DNA from: an uncultured Alphaproteobacteria bacterium
GTDB lineage: Bacteria > Pseudomonadota > Alphaproteobacteria > RF32 > CAG-239
NCBI GenBank assembly: GCA_946618745.1
Contig: CAMOLN010000063.1
Location: forward strand, 1 to 6,108
DNA length: 6,108 bases
Reading direction: 5' to 3'
Shown: positions 1 to 6,108 of the stretch, one piece after another
How positions within the stretch are numbered: the first letter of the stretch is position 1
Layout: each line of letters opens with the position of its first letter
Translations under genes and position numbers: made by a program
Notes under the pieces: model-generated
Told to the model about the DNA's origin: nothing
The model's input: the letters and a program-made list of their open reading frames with translations, nothing else
Database searches by the model: none

Positions 1-386
1 GAAAAAAGTGCAGCCAAAAATACGAAAAATACAAACAGAGAAGTTGAGGTTGCCGGATTGGTGAAAGACATTGCCAAAAGTGAACCCATTAAAAGCAGTT
101 GGATAAAGACAGCCCAACCGCGGCGGCGTCCCAACTTAGAAAATAACGGTAAATTCAATTGGTCAATCAGCGGAGAAAATAACCATTTGAAACTATAGGG
201 AGATTTGACGAGAGCAAACATACCGATAGCCGCTAAAGATATGCCGGCATCTTTGAGCCATAATGACAAAGTAGAAGACACTAACAAGAAAGGCAAACCG
301 GATACAAAACCCAGGAGCAACATTACCATCATGCGGCGGTCAAGGTAAATTTTTAATGATTTTATCCAGGTAAAAACAGTTTTCAC
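1..386 (-). CDS. ampG: AmpG-family MFS muropeptide permease (partial, N-terminal part)
   Basis: The reading frame is open from the start codon to the left edge and gives about 128 N-terminal residues of a protein that is usually 400-500 long, so the C-terminal two thirds lie outside. AmpG imports anhydro-muropeptides through the inner membrane for peptidoglycan recycling. The call rests on an N-terminal DRRM segment (residues 16-19) leading into a first membrane helix with GFVSGLPFLL (26-35), then SLWLKDAGISLAAIGMFALV (41-60), SPLID (71-75) and the GRRRGW loop (86-91) between helices 2 and 3, all in family order. I chose the GTG at 386 because GGGAGA lies 8 bases upstream. An in-frame ATG at 401 would add MGEFA but has no ribosome binding site. 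The gene follows rlmH on the same strand after a short gap with its own -10-like box. Another AmpG-like MFS carrier with different cargo cannot be excluded. Confidence 0.85.
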   Translation of the reverse strand, partial: MKTVFTWIKSLKIYLDRRMMVMLLLGFVSGLPFLLVSSTLSLWLKDAGISLAAIGMFALVKSPYSFKWLFSPLIDQLNLPLFSKLGRRRGWAVFIQLLLMGSLLAMSFTNPATSTSLFVFFVFLAALF

Positions 387-415
387 AGCAAATTCTCCCA
401 TTAAAATAATGGCAT

Positions 416-421
416 ATTATA
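416..421 (-). promoter_or_regulatory. -10 box candidate for ampG
   Basis: Read on the minus strand this is a perfect TATAAT. It would start transcription near 409, giving a leader of about 23 bases to the GTG start of ampG. No good -35 hexamer lies 16-18 bases upstream (the best there is TCAATT-like), so it is either a weak promoter or a chance match in AT-rich DNA. ampG may also be read through from rlmH, because the gap shows no hairpin terminator. Confidence 0.35.
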
Positions 422-460
422 GAGCGATAATAGATAACAATTGATTAAAAAAATAAAAAA

Positions 461-901
461 TTATTCGCGGTGGTAGGGGTGACCGGAAAGAATTGTTTGG
501 ATACGGTATATTTGCTCGCTTAATACGGCACGCATTAACATGTGCGGTAGGGTTAATTTGCCAAAAGATAAAATTAAATCGGCACGGTCGCGAGTTGATT
601 GTAAATGACCGTCAGCACCGCCGATTAAGAAGCAGATTTCCGATGTTCCTCCTAATTGCCAATTTGCAATAATTTGAGCAAGTTCGGTTGATTTGAGATT
701 AACGCCTCGTTCATCGAGGACCACAACTTTTGCTCCTGAGGGGATGGATGAAGTGAGAAATTCGGCTTCAGATGTTGGGTCGGAATTGTCTTTTTCTTTA
801 ACCGAAAGCTGCCACTGAGAACGCTTGGTATATTCTTCGATGATTTGCGCTTCGGGGGAGTTTTTTTTGCATTTACCGATGGCGATGATAGTTGCTTTCA
901 T
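461..901 (-). CDS. rlmH: RlmH, 23S rRNA pseudouridine-1915 N3-methyltransferase
   Basis: RlmH is a small SPOUT-fold enzyme that uses S-adenosylmethionine to methylate N3 of pseudouridine 1915 in helix 69 of 23S rRNA, acting on assembled 70S ribosomes as a homodimer. The 146 residues are close to the usual 155. Family marks seen are LDERG (62-66), the cofactor-binding FLIGGADG (91-98), LTLPHMLMRAVLSEQIYR (116-133) and the C-terminal GHPYHR (140-145), which is nearly invariant in the family. The ATG is separated by one base from the stop codon of the upstream phosphate permease gene (TGATATG), with only a weak AGG upstream, so translational coupling is likely. In many proteobacteria rlmH sits beside rsfS/nadD. 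Here it sits behind a phosphate transporter, which is uncommon but does not change the call. Confidence 0.97.
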   Translation of the reverse strand: MKATIIAIGKCKKNSPEAQIIEEYTKRSQWQLSVKEKDNSDPTSEAEFLTSSIPSGAKVVVLDERGVNLKSTELAQIIANWQLGGTSEICFLIGGADGHLQSTRDRADLILSFGKLTLPHMLMRAVLSEQIYRIQTILSGHPYHRE

Positions 902-902
902 A

Positions 903-1949
903 TCAATATACTACCTGTTGAAAAACGTTTTGCAGAAAAAATAGAGAAATATAGCAAATTACGGCAGAGGTTATCGGAGTAATGATAAAGCTGATGATAA
1001 TTTTGCCGATAATATTCCAGTTGAGGTCGCGTCCGCCTTTTGCTAAGCCTAATCCTATAACAGATCCGATGATAGCTTGGGTGGCAGATACCGGCACTAA
1101 TGGCAATGTCGGCAAGTGCCAAGATATTAACAAATCACGCAATTCAACGGAAGAAAATATATAAAGGACTATACCATGAGCCAATACTACTACCCAGGCC
1201 ATTAAAGGGGATAGTTTCATAATGGTATTACCGATGGTTTTGATAACTTTATGGGAATAAGTGCTGATGCCGATTGATATGGCTATGCTGCCAAGCAGAA
1301 ACAAAACTTGTTCCTGACTGAGAACTATACCGAGAGGAAGTTTGAGTGCCGGCAAAGGTGATGATTTTACAAATACACCCATGACATTGGCGATATTGTT
1401 TGCGCCAAGAGCATACATGCCAAAAGCTCCGGCTAATATTAAAGCTATACGGGTAAGATTGTCTTTGCGTAAAATATGCAATTTCCAATGGGTAAAAATT
1501 AATTTGAGTAAAGCGTAGAGTATAACGGCAAAAATTCCACCAAAAATAGGACCTAAAAACCAAGCTGTAATAATTTCGGAAAGTATGGTTAAGTCAGTTG
1601 ATCTGCCGGCAAAAAAATTCCAGCCGATAATTGCACCTACTATGGCTTGTGACGTAGATACGGGAATCGAAATTCTAACCATCCAAGCGGTTGTTAAGGC
1701 TGCTGAAAGTGCTACCATAAAAGCACCTGCAAGAGATGTAATATCGCCCAGGGTGTCCAAAGTTTTCGTGGCACCTGATCCTTCAATTACCGCTCCTAAA
1801 ATGACGCAGACAGAAGATATGATTGCGGCGGTGCGAAATTTTATCATTTTGGTAGCAACAGCAGTGCCAAAATTAGAGGCTTCACTGGCTCCAAGCGACC
1901 ATCCCAAAAACAGACCTGAACTCAGATATAGCAGAAAAGTCAATTCCAT
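903..1949 (-). CDS. PiT-family inorganic phosphate permease
   Basis: This is an integral inner-membrane carrier of 348 residues, in the usual size range of short bacterial PiT proteins, with about ten hydrophobic segments. PiT proteins import phosphate, as free ion or metal phosphate, with a cation. The internal duplication of the family is visible: GASEASN (20-26) pairs with GANNIAN (182-188), and PVSTSQAIVGAIIG (96-109) pairs with PVSATQAIIGSVIG (286-299). The canonical GANDxAN has its Asp replaced in both halves, by Glu in the first and Asn in the second. The start ATG directly abuts the TAA of the upstream DUF47 gene (TAAATG). A DUF47 gene next to a PiT gene is a recurrent pair in bacteria and archaea and supports phosphate as substrate. 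Some PiT relatives carry sulfate (CysP), so substrate remains inferred. Confidence 0.93.
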   Translation of the reverse strand: MELTFLLYLSSGLFLGWSLGASEASNFGTAVATKMIKFRTAAIISSVCVILGAVIEGSGATKTLDTLGDITSLAGAFMVALSAALTTAWMVRISIPVSTSQAIVGAIIGWNFFAGRSTDLTILSEIITAWFLGPIFGGIFAVILYALLKLIFTHWKLHILRKDNLTRIALILAGAFGMYALGANNIANVMGVFVKSSPLPALKLPLGIVLSQEQVLFLLGSIAISIGISTYSHKVIKTIGNTIMKLSPLMAWVVVLAHGIVLYIFSSVELRDLLISWHLPTLPLVPVSATQAIIGSVIGLGLAKGGRDLNWNIIGKIIISFIITPITSAVICYISLFFLQNVFQQVVY

Positions 1950-2609
1950 TTAGATATCTCGCTTGATGGTAAATATAAGTAGTTGATCAATAAAGTCTTC
2001 AGCTTGATCGGCAATATTGGCAATACCATCGATGAATTGGCGTAATTGAATTTTTTCGGCCAAAGAGCGATCGGAAGCAAAGATGTTTTCAATCATGTTA
2101 CGAGAACATAAATCAGATTCGTGCTCAACAAAATAAACTTTTTGTGAATAATCACGAACAGTGCTGATGTCACGGAAAAAAGCGCGTGAAGCTTTACACA
2201 TATTTTCAGCCGCGTCAGCACTCAAGCGAACCAAATCATTAAAAGACATTTGGTATTCTTCGGGAATAATCGGTTGTTCGGCATAAAACATATAAGTTAC
2301 TTCATCGATTTTGTTGATGACTTTGTCAAAATTTTCAATTAGTTCCAAAACGTCGGCACGTAAATCGGGAATAAGGTTGTAGCTGTATAAATTATTTTCG
2401 ATATTGCGACGTAACTCGTCAGCATTGTGTTCTATTTGTTTGATTTGTTTGGAGTGTTTTTGAAAGTCATTACTGCGCCCTTCAGAAGTGTAGATCTTGA
2501 TTGCTTGAGTGAAAGTCATTGAAGCATCAATCAGTTTATCGTGGAATCGGTCAATATCGGTTTCAAGAGCTTTAGCTTTGGAAAATAAGGATAAATGAAG
2601 GTGAAACAT
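1950..2609 (-). CDS. DUF47/PhoU-like phosphate transport regulator
   Basis: This is a 219-residue, almost wholly helical cytoplasmic protein of the PhoU-like DUF47 (TIGR00153) family, commonly encoded with a PiT permease and thought to modulate it. The PhoU-type internal duplication is visible as two matching E-H-x-x-D motifs, at 60-64 (EHNAD) and 162-166 (EHESD), each opening a helix. Acidic clusters that in PhoU folds help bind metal follow at 92-103 (E92, D95, D102, E103) and 194-205 (D194, D201, E204, D205). PDLRADVLELIENFDKVINK (81-100) is typical of the family. It is the first gene of the leftward operon and abuts the permease gene with no gap. The ATG at 2609 has no clear Shine-Dalgarno; the reading suits the family N-terminus (LFSKAK at 8-13), and the promoter lies about 35 bases upstream. 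Confidence 0.92.
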   Translation of the reverse strand: MFHLHLSLFSKAKALETDIDRFHDKLIDASMTFTQAIKIYTSEGRSNDFQKHSKQIKQIEHNADELRRNIENNLYSYNLIPDLRADVLELIENFDKVINKIDEVTYMFYAEQPIIPEEYQMSFNDLVRLSADAAENMCKASRAFFRDISTVRDYSQKVYFVEHESDLCSRNMIENIFASDRSLAEKIQLRQFIDGIANIADQAEDFIDQLLIFTIKRDI

Positions 2610-2645
2610 AGGGCAATCCGTTGTTAAAATTAAAATATTGGTTAT

Positions 2646-2674
2646 ATTATGGAGCAGATTTTTTATATTATCAA
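2646..2674 (-). promoter_or_regulatory. Sigma-70-type promoter of the DUF47-PiT-rlmH operon
   Basis: On the minus strand TTGATA (2674-2669) and CATAAT (2651-2646) are separated by exactly 17 bases. Each hexamer matches consensus at five of six positions. Predicted start is near 2639, leaving a leader of about 30 bases. No PhoB box (CTGTCAT-type direct repeats) was seen around it, so phosphate control of this operon is not supported by the sequence. Confidence 0.65.
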
Positions 2675-2705
2675 TAAGATTTATTTTTAACTTGTAAATA
2701 ATATT

Positions 2706-2734
2706 TTGATTGCTAATATATAGTGCGTTATAAA
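2706..2734 (+). promoter_or_regulatory. Sigma-70-type promoter of the dsbA-like gene
   Basis: TTGATT (2706-2711) and TATAAA (2729-2734) are 17 bases apart, giving a start near 2741 and a leader of about 24 bases. It is divergent from the promoter at 2646-2674, with only some 30 bases between the two -35 boxes, so the AT-rich stretch in between could serve both. Confidence 0.6.
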
Positions 2735-2750
2735 AAATATTACTTAACCT

Positions 2751-2756
2751 AGGGGA
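2751..2756 (+). promoter_or_regulatory. Ribosome binding site of the dsbA-like gene
   Basis: AGGGGA lies 8 bases before the ATG at 2765. It is the strongest Shine-Dalgarno in the window and fixes that start. Confidence 0.7.
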
Positions 2757-2764
2757 TGTAAATT

Positions 2765-3475
2765 ATGAAAAACAGTTCTACTTATATTTCGATAGTTGCA
2801 TTGCTTGCAGCTGTTGCTTCGTTAGTTATCAGTCTTAACAATAAAAACGGCGGTGATGTTGCATCTGCTTTGAAAGCCAATCCGGAAATGGTAATCGAGG
2901 CAATGCAGGATTACGAAGTTCAACAGAGAGAAAATGCTATGAAATTAGTTGAAGAAAATTTAGCTAAGAATGCTGACAGTCTTTATAACAGATCCGGTGA
3001 CGGCATTATCGGTAATCCGAACGGAAGCAAAGTATTGGTTGAATTCTTTGATTTCTCTTGCGGTTATTGCCATCGTGTTCATCCGGCAATCAAAGAAATC
3101 GTTGCCAACAATCCTGATGTAAAGGTTGTAGCAAAGCCGATGACTTTCTTGGCTCCGGTTTCAAAATATGCAGCTAAAGTTGCTTTGGCAGCCGGTGAAC
3201 AAGGTAAATTTGCCGAAGTTTATAATGCTTTGTTTGAGGCTGAAGGTCGTTTGAGCGAATCCAAAGTTGATGAGTTGGCTACAAACTTGGGTTTGGATAT
3301 GGAAAAATTGAGAGCTGATATGAATTCATCTAAAGTTGAGAAAACTTTGGCTGATGCTTCGGAATTAGCAGCTAAAATCAATGTAACCGGTGTTCCGACC
3401 ATGGTATTCAACAATAAAATTATACAAACTTTAGATGCTTCGGTTATTCAAGAAGCTATTGATGCTGCAAAATAA
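2765..3475 (+). CDS. Membrane-anchored DsbA-family thiol:disulfide oxidoreductase (ScsC/Com1 type)
   Basis: This is a periplasmic thioredoxin-fold protein of 236 residues that makes or shuffles disulfide bonds in exported proteins. A hydrophobic segment at 8-24 with a basic start acts as signal or uncleaved anchor; no lipobox is seen. Residues 31-75 form a helical charged region like the ScsC N-terminal domain, which drives trimer formation in characterised ScsC proteins. The catalytic domain starts with the IIGNPNGSKVLVEFFDFSCG segment (81-100). The active site is C99-G-Y-C102, and the cis-proline loop is GVPT (209-212, P211). CGYC rather than the CPHC of classical DsbA is typical of ScsC/Com1 relatives and makes an isomerase or mixed role possible. 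No dsbB, dsbD or scsB partner is nearby. It is a single-gene unit with its own promoter and a terminator 21 bases after the stop. Oxidase versus isomerase activity cannot be decided from sequence. Confidence 0.9.
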   Translation: MKNSSTYISIVALLAAVASLVISLNNKNGGDVASALKANPEMVIEAMQDYEVQQRENAMKLVEENLAKNADSLYNRSGDGIIGNPNGSKVLVEFFDFSCGYCHRVHPAIKEIVANNPDVKVVAKPMTFLAPVSKYAAKVALAAGEQGKFAEVYNALFEAEGRLSESKVDELATNLGLDMEKLRADMNSSKVEKTLADASELAAKINVTGVPTMVFNNKIIQTLDASVIQEAIDAAK

Positions 3476-3496
3476 AATCTGAACGGATGTTAATAT

Positions 3497-3534
3497 AAAA
3501 AAACTGCGCCGAATCGTTACGGAGCAGTTTTTTT
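3497..3534 (+). terminator. Intrinsic terminator after the dsbA-like gene
   Basis: An 11-bp outer stem (A7CTGC, 3497-3507, with GCAGT7, 3524-3534) is followed by one G-A mismatch and a further CCG/CGG closing an 8-base loop (3512-3519). A run of seven T ends the stem. The A-run on the left arm makes it symmetrical, so it could also stop leftward transcripts. Confidence 0.9.
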
Positions 3535-3555
3535 ATGGGATAACCGTAACAATAC

Positions 3556-3584
3556 TTGAGTTTTGTGAATTAAAAAGTTATATA
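3556..3584 (+). promoter_or_regulatory. Promoter of ftsH
   Basis: TTGAGT (3556-3561) and TATATA (3579-3584) are 17 bases apart, four of six consensus matches each. Predicted start is near 3591, with a leader of about 25 bases. The -35 region reads CTTGAG, which resembles the CTTGAA of RpoH promoters, but the C-rich -10 of that class is missing, so heat-shock control is not supported. Confidence 0.5.
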
Positions 3585-3602
3585 TAGAGAAAACGTTTTG
3601 AT

Positions 3603-3606
3603 AGGA
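3603..3606 (+). promoter_or_regulatory. Ribosome binding site of ftsH
   Basis: AGGA lies 9 bases before the ATG at 3616. A closer ATG at 3606 is out of frame with ftsH, so 3616 is the start. Confidence 0.6.
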
Positions 3607-3615
3607 TGAAATTCA

Positions 3616-5475
3616 ATGGGAAAAAACTTTTTTATTTGGTTGGGCGTATTTTTAGCTATTTCTTTGGCAGCCAGTTTGTTCGGAGGAGATGTTTCCAAGG
3701 CAGGGGCTGAAAGATTAGCTTTTTCGGAGTTTATGGATAAGGTAGAACATAAGCAGGTTGCAGAAGTAGTGATATCCGGTGCCAGTGTGAGCGGGGTTGC
3801 TACCGATGGGGCAAAGTTTTATACTTATGCGCCTTATGATCCGGGAATGGTTGAAAATTTACGCAGTCATAATGTTAAAGTTACGGCAGTTCCGGAAGAT
3901 AATACCAGCAATAATTTATGGGGAATCTTTGTGTCATGGTTTCCGATGCTGTTACTGGTCGGGGTTTGGGTGTTTTTTATGCGTCAGGCCAGTGTCGGTA
4001 ATAATAAGGCGATGAGTTTCGGTAAATCGCGGGCAAGATTGATTGAAAATACCAAAAAAGTTACGTTTGCCGATGTTGCCGGTGCTGATGAAGCAAAGCA
4101 GGAATTGGAAGAAATTATTGACTTTTTGAAAGATCCGGCAAAATTTCAACGTTTAGGCGGAAAGATACCGAGAGGTGTATTGATGGTCGGACCTCCGGGA
4201 ACAGGAAAAACTTTGTTAGCTCGTGCAGTTGCCGGTGAAGCTGATGTGCCGTTTTTCTCAATTTCCGGTTCGGATTTTGTGGAAATGTTTGTCGGTGTGG
4301 GTGCCAGCCGGGTGCGTGATATGTTTGCACAAGCCAAGAAAAATTCACCTTGTTTGTTATTTATTGATGAGATTGATGCGGTGGGACGACATCGCGGTGC
4401 CGGTTTGGGCGGCGGTAATGATGAGCGTGAACAGACCTTAAACCAATTATTGGTTGAGATGGACGGTTTTGAAGATAAAGAAAATGTTATTGTGATAGCC
4501 GCGACTAACCGACCGGATGTTTTGGATCCGGCATTGTTACGTCCGGGGAGGTTTGATCGTCAGGTTACCGTTACCAATCCCGATAAAAAAGGCCGTGAGG
4601 AAATTCTTAAGGTTCATGTTAAGAAAGTTCCTTTGGCGAAAGATGTTAATTTATCGGTAATTGCTCGCGGAACTCCGGGATTTTCCGGTGCTGATTTGGC
4701 TAATTTGGTGAATGAAGCGGCATTATTGGCGGCGCGTAAAAATAAAACCAAAGTTACTTCAAAGGATTTTGATGAGGCAAAAGATAAGGTGCTGATGGGG
4801 GCAGAACGCAAGTCAATGGCAATGGATGAGTCGGAGAAAAAGCTGACTGCTTATCACGAGGCCGGACATGCTATATGTTCGTTGTTTGTAGAAGAAACCG
4901 ATCCTATTCATAAGGCAACTATTATTCCGAGAGGCAGGGCTTTGGGAATGGTGCAGCAGTTGCCGGAAAAAGATCAGTATTCTTATTCAAAAACTAAAAT
5001 GTTGTCTCGTTTGATTATCATGATGGGCGGGCGAGTTGCCGAAGAGATGAAATTCGGTGAGCGCAAGGTTACTTCCGGAGCATCATCAGATATTGCCGCA
5101 GCGACAAATTTAGCACGCTCGATGGTTACCGAATGGGGAATGAGCGACAAATTAGGTCCGGTGTTGTATGCGGAAAATACCGGTGAGGTTTTCTTAGGCA
5201 AATCGGTTACCCAAAGCCGCAATATGAGCGAAGAAACCGCTAAGTTAGTTGATGCCGAGATTAAACGTTTGGTTACCGAGGCTTATGACGGAGCAAAGAA
5301 TTTGTTGCGTGAACATCAGCAAGACTGGGAAAAATTGGCTGAAGCATTGATAGAATATGAGACTTTGAGCGGAGAAGAAATCAAAGATTTGTTGGACGGC
5401 AAAGATATATCAGTGCAAAAAGAAGCACCGGTTCCGGAAGAGAAACGCACCCATGCTTCAATACCGGAGTTGTAA
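3616..5475 (+). CDS. ftsH: FtsH, ATP-dependent membrane-anchored zinc metalloprotease
   Basis: FtsH is a hexameric inner-membrane AAA+ protease. It pulls out and degrades misassembled membrane proteins and some unstable cytoplasmic regulators. The 619 residues are a normal full length. In order: TM1 (about 5-22), a periplasmic domain (23-101), TM2 (about 102-122), the AAA module with Walker A GPPGTGKT (192-199), pore loop MFVGVG (224-229), Walker B LLFIDEID (247-254) and the second region of homology [20 protein letters not shown] (296-315) with candidate arginine fingers R312 and R315. The protease domain carries HEAGH (414-418) with the third zinc ligand D492 in TSGASSD (486-492). A helical tail (about 540-595) ends in a short charged, Pro-containing stretch. 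All catalytic residues are intact. The gene is alone between two terminators, not behind tilS as in many proteobacteria. Confidence 0.99.
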   Translation: MGKNFFIWLGVFLAISLAASLFGGDVSKAGAERLAFSEFMDKVEHKQVAEVVISGASVSGVATDGAKFYTYAPYDPGMVENLRSHNVKVTAVPEDNTSNNLWGIFVSWFPMLLLVGVWVFFMRQASVGNNKAMSFGKSRARLIENTKKVTFADVAGADEAKQELEEIIDFLKDPAKFQRLGGKIPRGVLMVGPPGTGKTLLARAVAGEADVPFFSISGSDFVEMFVGVGASRVRDMFAQAKKNSPCLLFIDEIDAVGRHRGAGLGGGNDEREQTLNQLLVEMDGFEDKENVIVIAATNRPDVLDPALLRPGRFDRQVTVTNPDKKGREEILKVHVKKVPLAKDVNLSVIARGTPGFSGADLANLVNEAALLAARKNKTKVTSKDFDEAKDKVLMGAERKSMAMDESEKKLTAYHEAGHAICSLFVEETDPIHKATIIPRGRALGMVQQLPEKDQYSYSKTKMLSRLIIMMGGRVAEEMKFGERKVTSGASSDIAAATNLARSMVTEWGMSDKLGPVLYAENTGEVFLGKSVTQSRNMSEETAKLVDAEIKRLVTEAYDGAKNLLREHQQDWEKLAEALIEYETLSGEEIKDLLDGKDISVQKEAPVPEEKRTHASIPEL

Positions 5476-5490
5476 TGGCGAATGAATATA

Positions 5491-5519
5491 CAAAAAACTC
5501 GGTTGTACCGAGTTTTTTG
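5491..5519 (+). terminator. Bidirectional intrinsic terminator between ftsH and the converging gene
   Basis: This is a perfect 13-bp inverted repeat (5491-5503 with 5507-5519) around a 3-base loop. Its core is ACTCGGT/ACCGAGT, flanked by six A on the left arm and six T on the right. It begins 15 bases after the ftsH stop and lies some 75 bases past the stop of the leftward gene ending at 5593. The symmetry suits termination from both directions. Confidence 0.93.
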
Positions 5520-5592
5520 TTGGTTAGGAGTATGGTATAATCAATGGTAATACAAAATTATTTATAAGAGAAGAATAACATATCAGATATTA

Positions 5593-6108
5593 TTACCATC
5601 TGCCGCTTGATCCTCCACCACCGAAAGAGCCGCCGCCACCTGAAAATGACGAACCGCCTCCATGCGATGAACCGCTTCCATGCGATGAACCGCTTCCATG
5701 CGATGAACCGCCTCCGTGATAGGTTCTTTTGAATTTTGTGTACTCTTTATCGGTAAAACATGATTTCTTTTTCAGTTGACTGATAAAGCTGATTGGGATA
5801 ATACCAAGTGAATGAAGAAACAAAAATAAAAGCAAAATAATTCCGGATAGAAAATCATTATTAAGTCTGATAATTCCGGCTAAAAAAAAGACTGAATAAA
5901 AAGCAACCCAAGGGATAACAGATAAAATATATTTTCTTTTGTTTTTATGTATTTCTTCTAGTTCTTTTGCGGAAAAATCTACATTTTCAATTTCTTTGTT
6001 GCTCTTTTTAAGGCAAATATAGATATAATTTGGAACGGTAAAACGAACAATCCAAATAAGTATAAGTCCAAGAAAAATATGACTGAAAGAGATATTTTTT
6101 GCGGGATT
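5593..6108 (-). CDS. Multi-pass membrane protein with Gly/Ser/His-rich tail (partial, C-terminal part)
   Basis: The frame is open from the right edge to a TAA at 5593-5595, giving 171 C-terminal residues with no Met codon, so the start lies outside. Visible parts: a hydrophobic segment (about 9-32), a charged stretch with acidic and lysine residues (34-59), two more hydrophobic segments (60-81 and 85-110), a basic linker (KKK at 113-115, KFKR at 125-128), and a tail from H131 made only of Gly, Ser and His plus two Phe and a final Arg-Trp. The tail holds SSHGSG-type repeats (135-149) and ends GGGGSFGGGGSSGRW (157-171). Such glycine tails ending in SGRW-like residues occur on TPM/YgcG-type and DUF2207-type membrane proteins. 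I see no TPM domain in the visible part, so the family is only suggested. Function unknown. It converges on ftsH and shares its terminator. Confidence 0.75.
   Translation of the reverse strand, partial: NPAKNISFSHIFLGLILIWIVRFTVPNYIYICLKKSNKEIENVDFSAKELEEIHKNKRKYILSVIPWVAFYSVFFLAGIIRLNNDFLSGIILLLFLFLHSLGIIPISFISQLKKKSCFTDKEYTKFKRTYHGGGSSHGSGSSHGSGSSHGGGSSFSGGGGSFGGGGSSGRW
5661..5714. repeat. 18-bp tandem repeat, three copies, inside the Gly/Ser/His tail
   Basis: The unit CATGCGATGAACCGCTTC occurs at 5661-5678 and 5679-5696 without difference, and at 5697-5714 with one change (C for T at 5712). A degenerate part-copy precedes it (5648-5660). The unit is six codons long, so gain or loss of a copy keeps frame and changes the tail by one Ser/Gly/His block. 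Confidence 0.9.

Noticed and set aside
898..1953. Open frames inside the phosphate permease gene on both strands (for example 982-1164, 1249-1563, 1585-1953)
   Set aside because: They lie wholly or almost wholly over a well-recognised gene, have no ribosome binding site and show no family resemblance.
2610..2764. PhoB box controlling the phosphate operon
   Set aside because: No CTGTCAT-like direct repeats were found in the divergent intergenic region on either strand.
3555..3590. RpoH (heat shock) promoter for ftsH
   Set aside because: CTTGAG resembles the -35 of that class, but the -10 is TATATA with no C-rich element, so an ordinary promoter fits at least as well.
3797..5222. Open frames inside ftsH on both strands (3797-4015, 3952-4149, 4115-4348, 4614-4811, 4983-5222)
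   Set aside because: They are overlapping shadows of a full-length, intact ftsH.
5536..5541. Perfect TATAAT after the ftsH terminator on the plus strand
   Set aside because: No -35 box lies at proper spacing (T-run only) and no rightward gene follows; the ATG at 5544 opens only seven codons.
5580..5590. ATATC-A-GATAT short palindrome just past the stop of the leftward gene
   Set aside because: It is short, AT-rich, lacks a T-run and lies beside a much better terminator; likely chance.
5661..5714. CRISPR array
   Set aside because: The repeats are directly adjacent with no spacers and encode part of a protein tail in frame.
5593..5835. A self-standing 80-residue protein starting at a TTG at 5835
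   Set aside because: The same frame stays open to the right edge with membrane-protein-like composition, so this is only the C-terminal end of a longer gene.

Overview
The window is an AT-rich stretch of a Gram-negative bacterial chromosome, most likely from an alphaproteobacterium. The FtsH protein reads closest to alphaproteobacterial FtsH. The other genes fit that group: a peptidoglycan-recycling permease of the AmpG family, a DUF47/PiT phosphate pair, and a membrane-anchored DsbA of the ScsC/Com1 type. The low GC content suggests a host-associated or gut lineage. That placement is inferred from remembered family sequences, not from a search.

Layout. The left half (1-2609) reads leftward. 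In transcription order it holds a DUF47/PhoU-like regulator, a PiT-family phosphate permease, RlmH (23S rRNA pseudouridine methyltransferase), and the first 128 or so residues of an AmpG-like muropeptide permease that runs off the left edge. The first three are packed with 0-1 bp between them and have a strong promoter-like sequence in front (2646-2674). ampG follows after a short AT-rich gap that holds its own -10-like box. From 2706 rightward the direction switches: an anchored thioredoxin-fold oxidoreductase (dsbA/scsC-like) with its own promoter and an intrinsic terminator, then ftsH with its own promoter and a perfect-stem terminator. The right edge (5593-6108) is a leftward gene cut by the window edge. 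It encodes a multi-pass membrane protein with a Gly/Ser/His tail built partly from an 18-bp tandem repeat.

How the genes relate. The DUF47-PiT pair is a known low-affinity phosphate uptake unit with its cytoplasmic partner. RlmH and AmpG are housekeeping functions that appear to be placed behind it. The DsbA-like protein and FtsH both act in envelope protein quality control, on the periplasmic and the membrane/cytoplasmic side respectively, but each is a separate transcription unit bounded by a terminator. I see no mobile element, CRISPR array, tRNA or rRNA, and no clear undescribed multi-gene system. The parts most worth a second look are the Gly/Ser/His-tailed membrane protein with its in-frame repeat, and the altered signature motifs in the PiT permease.
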